From assembly GCA_002396125.1 (NCBI GenBank), contig DGWL01000019.1, positions 1 to 11,636 on the forward strand: a stretch of DNA of 11,636 nt, in the 5' to 3' direction. The notes below the pieces were generated by a model. That model saw nothing but the letters and a program-made list of their open reading frames with translations. It was not told where the DNA came from and searched no databases. Source of the stretch: Porphyromonadaceae bacterium UBA4259. Its GTDB lineage: Bacteria; Bacteroidota; Bacteroidia; Bacteroidales; Muribaculaceae. The translations under genes and the position numbers were made by a program. This document shows, in pieces, positions 6,901-11,636 of the stretch; the first letter of the stretch is position 1, and each line of letters begins with the position of its first letter.

Positions 6901-6947
6901 AAAAATAAAAAAATGAAACATTGGGACGATGTCCTTTTGTTTCATTT
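6901..6947 (-). terminator. Intrinsic terminator after pyrH
   Basis: On the minus strand the RNA forms a perfect 10-bp outer stem, AAATGAAACA with TGTTTCATTT (arms at 6938-6947 and 6911-6920). An inner GGAC-atc-GTCC stem (6924-6934) lies within it. A T-rich tract (complement of 6901-6913) follows directly. This is the classic hairpin plus T-run. On the plus strand no T-run follows, so it works in one direction. Confidence 0.9.
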
Positions 6948-6958
6948 CTCTCTTGTCA

Positions 6959-6992
6959 AGGCTTTGATTAAAGCCTCAAGCGGCTTGCCGCT
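6959..6992 (-). repeat. Two extra tandem hairpins at the pyrH 3' end
   Basis: Between the pyrH stop and its terminator are two more short perfect inverted repeats. One is AGGCTTT-gatt-AAAGCCT (6959-6976). The other is AGCGG-cttg-CCGCT (6979-6992), which overlaps the stop codon. Neither has a T-run. They may protect the mRNA 3' end or help termination. Confidence 0.6.
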
Positions 6993-7704
6993 AGGGCGTA
7001 ACGATGGTGCCGATGGGCTCGCCGGTGATTACCTTGCGCAGGTTGCCTTTCACGTCCATATTGAACACATGGATGGGCAGGTTGTTTTCCTTGCACATCA
7101 CTGTGGCGGTCATGTCCATGACCTTGAGGCCGCGGTTGTAGATCTCGTCGTAGGTGATGGTGTCAAACTTGGTGGCCGTGGGGTCCTTCTCGGGGTCGGC
7201 GGTGTAGATGCCGTCAACGCGGGTGCCCTTGAGCATGACGTCGGCCTCAACCTCGATGCCGCGCAGCGCGCTGCCGGTGTCGGTGGTGAAGAAGGGGTTG
7301 CCTGTGCCACACGACATGATTGCCACCTTGCCCTGCTCCATAGCCTCGATGGCGCGCCACTTGGTGTACTGCTCGCCCACGGGTGTCATGGCTATTGCGG
7401 TGAACACTTGTGCTGGCTGCCCTTGGGCCTCGAGTGCCGAGGATAGTGCCAGCGAGTTGATGACGGTGGCGAGCATTCCCATTTGGTCGCCCTTCACGCG
7501 GTCGAATCCGCTAGCCGCTCCCGCCAGTCCGCGGAAGATGTTTCCACCGCCAATCACGATAGCCACTTGCACGCCGGCATCGACGATTTCCTTGATTTGC
7601 TCGGCATAGTCGTCGACACGCTGGCGGTCGATGCCGTAGCCCTGGCTGCCCATCAGCGACTCGCCGCTGAGCTTGAGCAATATGCGCTTATATTTTGTTT
7701 CCAT
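6991..7704 (-). CDS. pyrH: UMP kinase
   Basis: PyrH phosphorylates UMP to UDP with ATP, the first committed step from UMP to UTP and CTP. It belongs to the amino-acid-kinase fold, is hexameric and is often GTP-activated and UTP-inhibited. The 237-residue product matches the family length. Motifs in order are KRILLKLSGESLMG (6-19), IVIGGGNIFRG (49-59), the DQMGMLATVINSLAL segment, CGTGNPFFTTDT, and the DVMLKGTRVDGIYTADP segment typical of UMP kinases. It starts at the ATG at 7704. It lies 66 bases after the terminator of the preceding TPR gene and ends in its own terminator, so it appears monocistronic. In many bacteria pyrH is followed by frr (ribosome recycling factor), which is not here. 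I could not find a convincing promoter in its short leader. Confidence 0.97.
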   Translation of the reverse strand: METKYKRILLKLSGESLMGSQGYGIDRQRVDDYAEQIKEIVDAGVQVAIVIGGGNIFRGLAGAASGFDRVKGDQMGMLATVINSLALSSALEAQGQPAQVFTAIAMTPVGEQYTKWRAIEAMEQGKVAIMSCGTGNPFFTTDTGSALRGIEVEADVMLKGTRVDGIYTADPEKDPTATKFDTITYDEIYNRGLKVMDMTATVMCKENNLPIHVFNMDVKGNLRKVITGEPIGTIVTP

Positions 7705-7764
7705 AGTTGTGTGTGTGAGTGAGTATTATATAAATAATGTATAATGTGCTGAAAAGTGAAAAGT

Positions 7765-7811
7765 AAAAAAAGGTTGGACATTCAAGCGATGTGTCGCCTC
7801 CTTGTCCAACC
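7765..7811 (-). terminator. Intrinsic terminator after the membrane TPR gene
   Basis: On the minus strand a perfect 9-bp stem, GGTTGGACA with TGTCCAACC (arms at 7803-7811 and 7772-7780), encloses a loop with a small inner GCGA-TCGC stem (7786-7794). Seven T residues follow (complement of 7765-7771). It separates the TPR gene from pyrH. Confidence 0.9.
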
Positions 7812-7877
7812 CTTTAATTCTACTGTGTGTTATGACGTTTCCACTAGTTGATGTGTGGAGTGTTCTACAGTTTCTTT

Positions 7878-8549
7878 TTACTTCTCGCCAGCCAAGGTCT
7901 TGGCACGCTCGATGGCTGCATCCATTGCGCCGGGACCCATGTACTTGGTTTCGAGTTCTTCGAGCAGTGTGAGCTCCTCTTTATATTTCTTTTGGCTGTG
8001 GAGCACGTTGGCCTTCTTCTGCATGAAGCTAGCCACAAGAATCTTGTTCTCACCGGCGAGCTTGATGGCCTTGTCGTAGGCTGCAACGGCGTCGTCGAGT
8101 TTCTTGCTGTTCACGTAGCAGTCGCCAAGCAGAGCCTGCGATGCCGGGCCCATAACCTCGCCCTTGGGGCTGTAGTCCTCAAGATAGGCGAGAGCCTTCT
8201 TGAAATCGCCCTGGCCGTAGAGAATGGTAGCTGCCGAGAGTTTGGCGCGGTTGCCGGCAGGATTGCTGTAGTTCTTGGCAATCTTCTCATAGCTCTTGAG
8301 TGCGGCTGTGGAGTCGTTCTTGATGAGCAACTCGGTGTCGGCCTTGCTCAGGTCCTTGTTAGCCTTCTCCAGGTTAGGTCCATAGATAAACTTGAAATAT
8401 CCCCAAACGAGCAGCGCGATAATCAAAATCGCTGCCACAATCCAGTAAATAACCTTCTTGTGCTGTTCAAACTTTTGCTCAATACCCGACAGAGAATCGT
8501 TGATATCCTCCAGTTTTGTGCGGGTTTCTTGAATCTTTTTCTTTGCCAT
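7878..8549 (-). CDS. Membrane-anchored tetratricopeptide repeat protein (YfgM-like)
   Basis: The 223-residue product has a basic, coiled-coil-prone cytoplasmic N-terminus (1-32). One transmembrane helix follows (about 33-52, VIYWIVAAILIIALLVWGYF), then a soluble domain of TPR-like helix pairs at about 80-215. Examples are ALKSYEKIAKNYSNP, YGQGDFKKALAYLEDYSP and SKKLDDAVAAYDKAIKLAG. The layout resembles YfgM-type proteins, which help outer-membrane protein folding or secretion in enterobacteria, but the link is architectural only. With positive charges before the helix, the TPR domain should face the periplasm. The gene is single, with a candidate promoter upstream and a clear terminator downstream, and diverges from DUF3098-uppP. 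No catalytic motif is seen. Confidence 0.85.
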   Translation of the reverse strand: MAKKKIQETRTKLEDINDSLSGIEQKFEQHKKVIYWIVAAILIIALLVWGYFKFIYGPNLEKANKDLSKADTELLIKNDSTAALKSYEKIAKNYSNPAGNRAKLSAATILYGQGDFKKALAYLEDYSPKGEVMGPASQALLGDCYVNSKKLDDAVAAYDKAIKLAGENKILVASFMQKKANVLHSQKKYKEELTLLEELETKYMGPGAMDAAIERAKTLAGEK

Positions 8550-8599
8550 AATGTGTATCTTATTCTGTGTTTTTATTTTACGCTTTTATTTTTGCGGTG

Positions 8600-8607
8600 C
8601 AAAAGTA
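8600..8607 (-). promoter_or_regulatory. Candidate -7 element for the membrane TPR gene
   Basis: On the minus strand TACTTTTG fits TAnnTTTG, about 50 bases upstream of the ATG at 8549. The only good TTTG upstream is 24 bases away, longer than the 19-21 expected, so the -33 box is weak or absent. Moderate support only. Confidence 0.45.
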
Positions 8608-8766
8608 ATAGATATTTACCGATTTTAAAAGCAAATCGCAAAATTAATTCAAAAAATCTCACGAAAAAGCCGTTTTTCGCCTTCTTCCTACCTCTATTCG
8701 CTAGGTTCGCCAGCATTGCAACAAGGGCAAAATAAGGTTAGAAAAACAAAAAAATCGCTCCCAAAT

Positions 8767-8798
8767 ATTGACAAACGCTTTTTAGTGTTGTATTTTTG
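8767..8798 (+). promoter_or_regulatory. Promoter for DUF3098-uppP-truB-queA
   Basis: A -33 TTG (8768-8770) is followed by exactly 20 bases and TATTTTTG (8791-8798), a full match to TAnnTTTG. The predicted start near 8803-8810 coincides with a perfect 10-base palindrome, CCAAATTTGG (8801-8810). This leaves a leader of about 80 bases before the ATG at 8890. Confidence 0.8.
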
Positions 8799-8816
8799 CA
8801 CCAAATTTGGGGAATA

Positions 8817-8842
8817 GCGCCCTGCGACAAAGTGAAGGGCGC
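8817..8842 (+). promoter_or_regulatory. 5' leader hairpin before DUF3098
   Basis: A perfect 7-bp GC-rich stem, GCGCCCT (8817-8823) with AGGGCGC (8836-8842), has a 12-base loop. It sits in the leader, 47 bases before the start codon, and is followed by an A-rich stretch, not T, so it is not a forward terminator. It might stabilise the mRNA or influence translation. It matches no riboswitch class I know. Confidence 0.5.
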
Positions 8843-8889
8843 ATTCAAAAAAAAGCGGAACTACAAAATAAAAACAAATAATTAACGAC

Positions 8890-9171
8890 ATGGCAAAAAA
8901 CACCACCGCACCGGCCAAGCCGGCCGACAAGCGCAAAGAATCGCTGCCACTGTGCAAAGTCAACTACATCATGATTGCTGCATGCCTCGTGCTCATCGCA
9001 CTGGGCTTCATGCTCATGAGCGGTAGCAGCAACACTGGCGCCACTTTCAACAACGACGTGTTCAACTCAACACGCATCGTGGTTGCTCCTTTCATCACAT
9101 TCTTGGGCTTCCTGCTCATGGTGCCGGCCATCCTTTATCGCGGCAAGAAAAACAACGAAGTTGAAGACTGA
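8890..9171 (+). CDS. DUF3098 family small membrane protein
   Basis: The 93-residue protein has a polar, Lys/Ala/Pro-rich N-terminus (1-22) and two transmembrane segments: about 26-44 (NYIMIAACLVLIALGFMLM) and about 64-84 (VAPFITFLGFLLMVPAILYRG). A short polar loop containing FNNDVFNSTRI lies between them, and the C-terminus is charged. The pattern NY-x-hydrophobic-GF-hydrophobic-MSG, then F-x-x-x-R-hydrophobic-x-x-AP, fits DUF3098, a Bacteroidetes family of unknown function usually encoded next to uppP. It is first in the plus-strand operon, 52 bases before uppP. The neighbourhood suggests a link with envelope synthesis or cell division, but that is inference only. Confidence 0.88.
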   Translation: MAKNTTAPAKPADKRKESLPLCKVNYIMIAACLVLIALGFMLMSGSSNTGATFNNDVFNSTRIVVAPFITFLGFLLMVPAILYRGKKNNEVED

Positions 9172-9223
9172 TAAACATTCTCAACCTGCCGGTTTTTAAA
9201 AAATTCATTTTTAATCCCTCTTT

Positions 9224-10021
9224 ATGGACTGGATTCAAGCGCTAATTTTAGGAATTATTCAAGGCCTTACCGAGTATTTACCAGTGAGTAGCAGTGGTCA
9301 CCTGGCCATTGGTGCTCACCTCTTTGGACTACAGGACAGTGACAACCTCATGTTCACCGTGCTGGTGCATGTGGCAACGGTGCTCAGCACTCTCGTGATT
9401 TTGTGGAGCGAAATCGACTGGATTGTGCGTGGCCTGTTCAAGTTCAAGCTCAATGCCGAGACCAAGTATTTCATCAACATCCTCATCTCCATGATTCCCG
9501 TGGGCATCGTGGGAGTGTTCTTTAAGGACGAGGTGGAGGAGGTGTTTGGCTCGGGATTGCTCATCGTGGGAATCATGCTGCTTGTCACTGCCGCGCTGCT
9601 CACTTTCTCCTATTATGCCAAGCCACGCATCAAGCAGGAAATCTCGTGGAAAGACGCCCTCATCATCGGTGTGGCACAGGCATGCGCCGTGATGCCTGGC
9701 CTCTCCCGCTCGGGCAGCACCATCGCCACCGGACTGCTGCTGGGCAACAAGAAAGAGTCGCTCGCGCAATTCTCGTTCCTGATGGTTATTCCCCCAATCT
9801 TGGGCGAGGCACTGCTCGACGTGGTGAAGATGATGAGCGGCGACGGCGTGTTTGACGACATCGAAACCCTGCCACTGGTGGTGGGATTCATGGCGGCATT
9901 CATCTCGGGATGTTTCGCTTGCAAGTGGATGATCAACATCGTCAAGCGCGGCAAGCTCATCTACTTTGGCATCTACTGTGCCATTGCCGGCATTGTCACC
10001 ATCATCTGCTCGATGATGTGA
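9224..10021 (+). CDS. uppP: Undecaprenyl-diphosphatase (UppP/BacA)
   Basis: UppP removes a phosphate from undecaprenyl pyrophosphate at the membrane. This regenerates the lipid carrier for peptidoglycan and surface polysaccharide synthesis, and extra enzyme can give bacitracin resistance. The 265-residue product has the usual length and many membrane segments. Both active-site signatures are intact. The first is QGLTEYLPVSSSGH (13-26), with Glu17 and His26. The second is PGLSRSGST (158-166), with the catalytic-site Arg162. It starts at the ATG at 9224 and is followed by truB after a 55-base gap. The order DUF3098-uppP-truB-queA is common in Bacteroidetes. Confidence 0.97.
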   Translation: MDWIQALILGIIQGLTEYLPVSSSGHLAIGAHLFGLQDSDNLMFTVLVHVATVLSTLVILWSEIDWIVRGLFKFKLNAETKYFINILISMIPVGIVGVFFKDEVEEVFGSGLLIVGIMLLVTAALLTFSYYAKPRIKQEISWKDALIIGVAQACAVMPGLSRSGSTIATGLLLGNKKESLAQFSFLMVIPPILGEALLDVVKMMSGDGVFDDIETLPLVVGFMAAFISGCFACKWMINIVKRGKLIYFGIYCAIAGIVTIICSMM

Positions 10022-10076
10022 TTGGCACTTGTCACTCAACACATTTCATTCAAAACTTAACACTTATCTCAACTGG

Positions 10077-10919
10077 ATGCTTAACCCCATAGAAGGTGAA
10101 ATATTTAGCGTCGACAAGCCACTGGGGTGGACGTCGTTTGAGGTGGTGAAGAAGGTGCGCGCACGGCTACGCAAGCGGCTCGACATCAAGAGTCTGCGTG
10201 TGGGCCATGCCGGCACTCTCGACCCCCTCGCTACCGGCGTGCTCACTGTGTGCACCGGTCGTGCCACCAAGCGCATTGAGCAGTTGCAGGCCGGCGTGAA
10301 GGAGTACATAGCCCACGTGCGGCTTGGCGCCACCACGCCATCCTTTGACCTTGAGACCGAGGTCGATGCCACCTACCCCTGGCAGCACATCACGCGCGAA
10401 CTGGTGGAGCAAGTGCTGCAAGAGCACTTCACCGGCAGCATTGAGCAAGTGCCCCCGGCCTTCTCGGCCTGCAAAATCGACGGCAAGCCGGCCTATAAGC
10501 TTGCCCGCAAAGGCCGCGAGGTGGAAATCCGTGCCAAGACGCTGGTCATTGACGAGATAGAACTGCTGGAGTGCCATCTGCCACAAGAGCCCGCCATAGT
10601 GGTGAGGGTGGTGTGCAGCAAGGGTACCTACATCCGTGCCTTGGCGCGCGACATTGGGCAGGCTCTGGGCAGTGGTGCTCACCTCACCGCGTTGCGACGC
10701 ACCCGTGTGGGCGACGTGAGAGTGGACAACTGCTACAGTATCGATGAGTTGCTTTCCTTGCTCGAGACCGAGGAGATGGTGCCGCCCGACCGTGCCGAGC
10801 AAGAACGCCTTGACCGCGAGCGCGAGGCCAACCGCGCAGCCGCCCGCGAGCGCAAAGCGCAACGACAGGCTCAGCAACGCGCCCGCAGTGCCCGTCAGTC
10901 GCAAATCAACGAAAAATAA
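10077..10919 (+). CDS. truB: tRNA pseudouridine-55 synthase with charged C-terminal tail
   Basis: TruB converts U55 to pseudouridine in the T-arm of most tRNAs. From the ATG at 10077 the product is 280 residues. Motifs: VDKPLGWTSFEVV (12-24), the catalytic loop GHAGTLDPLATG with Asp49 (43-54), KEYIAHVRLGATTPSFD, the PPAFSACKIDGKPAYKLARKG segment, and the CSKGTYIRALARDIG signature. An upstream in-frame TTG at 10029 would add 16 residues of non-conserved sequence. The ATG places the core at the normal distance from the N-terminus, so I use it. After about residue 233 the usual PUA domain is replaced by an Arg/Glu/Gln/Ala-rich, probably helical tail to residue 280. It is 32 bases upstream of queA. 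Confidence 0.95.
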   Translation: MLNPIEGEIFSVDKPLGWTSFEVVKKVRARLRKRLDIKSLRVGHAGTLDPLATGVLTVCTGRATKRIEQLQAGVKEYIAHVRLGATTPSFDLETEVDATYPWQHITRELVEQVLQEHFTGSIEQVPPAFSACKIDGKPAYKLARKGREVEIRAKTLVIDEIELLECHLPQEPAIVVRVVCSKGTYIRALARDIGQALGSGAHLTALRRTRVGDVRVDNCYSIDELLSLLETEEMVPPDRAEQERLDREREANRAAARERKAQRQAQQRARSARQSQINEK

Positions 10920-10951
10920 TAACAAAACTCACAATAAAATCTAGACAGAAG

Positions 10952-11636
10952 ATGAAACTATCGGAATTCAACAACAACATGCCCAGCGAACTCATCGCCT
11001 TGCATCCCGCGGCCAACCGCGACGAGGCACGCATGCTGGTGCTTCACCGCAAGGATGGTGACATCGAGCACCGCACCGTCAAGGACATCATCCACTACTT
11101 TGACGACCAGGACTCGTTTATCTTCAACGACACCCAGGTGTTTCCCGCCAAGCTCAACGGCAACAAGGAGAAGACCGGTGCCAAGATTGAGGTGTTCCTC
11201 TTGCGTGAGCTTAACGAGGAGCACAAGCTGTGGGACGTGCTTGTGGAGCCGGCACGAAAAATACGCATCGGCAACAAGCTCTACTTTGGGCTCGATGAGG
11301 GAATGGTGGCCGAGGTAATCGACAACACCACCTCGCGCGGACGCACCCTGCGATTCCTCTACGACGGCGACCACGATGAGTTCAAGCGCAACCTCTATGC
11401 CCTGGGACACACTCCATTGCCCTATTACATCAAGCGTGAAGTGGAACCCGAGGACGAAGAGCGCTACCAGACCATCTTCGCCCGCAATGAGGGTGCCGTG
11501 GTGGCACCAGCAGCGGGTATGCACTTCAGCCGCGAGTTGCTCAAGCGCATGGAAATCAAGGGTATATATGATGAGTACATCACCGTGCACATTGGACTTG
11601 GAAGCTTCCGTAACATCGACGTGGAAGACCTCACCA
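10952..11636 (+). CDS. queA: S-adenosylmethionine:tRNA ribosyltransferase-isomerase (QueA), 3' end cut
   Basis: QueA transfers and rearranges the ribosyl part of S-adenosylmethionine onto 7-aminomethyl-7-deazaguanine in tRNA. The product is epoxyqueuosine, the penultimate step of queuosine synthesis. About 228 of the usual ~350 residues are present. They start MKLSEFNNNMPSELIALHPA and include DSFIFNDTQVFPAKL, GHTPLPYYIKRE, ERYQTIFA and the family signature APAAGMHFS (PTAGLHF in most species), then HIGLGSFRNIDVEDLT at the edge. AAGMHF in place of TAGLHF is a conservative variant. It is the last visible gene of the plus-strand unit. A divergent QueA-like paralogue exists in some Bacteroidetes, but this one has the canonical blocks. 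Confidence 0.94.
   Translation, partial: MKLSEFNNNMPSELIALHPAANRDEARMLVLHRKDGDIEHRTVKDIIHYFDDQDSFIFNDTQVFPAKLNGNKEKTGAKIEVFLLRELNEEHKLWDVLVEPARKIRIGNKLYFGLDEGMVAEVIDNTTSRGRTLRFLYDGDHDEFKRNLYALGHTPLPYYIKREVEPEDEERYQTIFARNEGAVVAPAAGMHFSRELLKRMEIKGIYDEYITVHIGLGSFRNIDVEDLT

Larger units (their letters stand above)
8550..8889. other. Divergent intergenic region between the TPR gene and DUF3098
   Basis: These 340 bases carry no gene. They hold the leftward -7 candidate (8600-8607), a perfect inverted repeat CGAAAAA-gccg-TTTTTCG (8662-8679), the rightward promoter (8767-8798) and the structured DUF3098 leader with its hairpin (8817-8842). A short open frame on the minus strand across 8694-8963 overlaps DUF3098 and is not credible. 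Confidence 0.7.

Noticed and set aside
7705..7771. A pyrH promoter based on TACTTTTC or the TA-rich stretch
   Set aside because: The -7 match is imperfect and no -33 box sits at 19-21 bases, so it was not called.
8662..8679. CGAAAAA-gccg-TTTTTCG as a terminator
   Set aside because: It lies between divergent promoters with no gene ending there; the short A/T stem could be chance.
8817..8842. The DUF3098 leader hairpin as a known riboswitch
   Set aside because: It is a single simple stem with no conserved aptamer sequence that I recognise.
9329..10042. A 237-codon minus-strand open frame opposite uppP
   Set aside because: It is His/Asp/Glu-rich antisense of a gene with intact active-site motifs.

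Overview
The window looks like a core chromosomal region of a Bacteroidales bacterium, perhaps Muribaculaceae- or Prevotella-like; the family is a weak guess. The evidence is threefold. Gene orders are typical of Bacteroidetes: DUF177-rpmF-fabH and DUF3098-uppP-truB-queA. Three promoters fit the Bacteroidetes pattern of a -33 TTG/TTTG box, exactly 20 bases, and a -7 element close to TAnnTTTG. Gene starts lack Shine-Dalgarno sequences and are preceded by AT-rich leaders. There is no prophage, CRISPR array, tRNA, rRNA or complete insertion sequence.

Layout. (1) Positions 1-1507, minus strand: a DUF177/YceD protein, ribosomal protein L32 (rpmF) and the N-terminal half of FabH, driven by a promoter at 1548-1578. 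(2) Positions 1508-2055: a 548-base AT-rich intergenic region with two copies of a ~116-base hairpin-forming repeat around a spacer of compact GC-rich stem-loops. The stop codon of the next gene lies inside one repeat copy. (3) Positions 2056-6771, minus strand: a probable four-gene operon, in transcription order a Na+/phosphate cotransporter-like protein with a PhoU-like tail, rubrerythrin, a secreted TPR protein and a MATE efflux transporter, with a promoter at 6811-6842. (4) Positions 6901-7704, minus strand: pyrH (UMP kinase) ending in a strong intrinsic terminator. (5) Positions 7765-8549, minus strand: a membrane-anchored TPR protein with its own terminator. (6) Positions 8767-11636, plus strand: a divergent promoter with a structured leader drives DUF3098, uppP, truB and queA; queA is cut by the window edge.

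Functionally the window is mostly housekeeping: fatty-acid initiation, a ribosomal protein, pyrimidine nucleotides, undecaprenyl phosphate recycling and tRNA modification (pseudouridine 55 and queuosine). The adaptive part is the transporter/rubrerythrin/TPR/MATE block. I see no clearly new defence or biosynthetic system. The most unusual element is the repeat cassette at 1663-2059. Two starts are moved from upstream TTG codons to internal ATGs: DUF177 to 1507 and truB to 10077.
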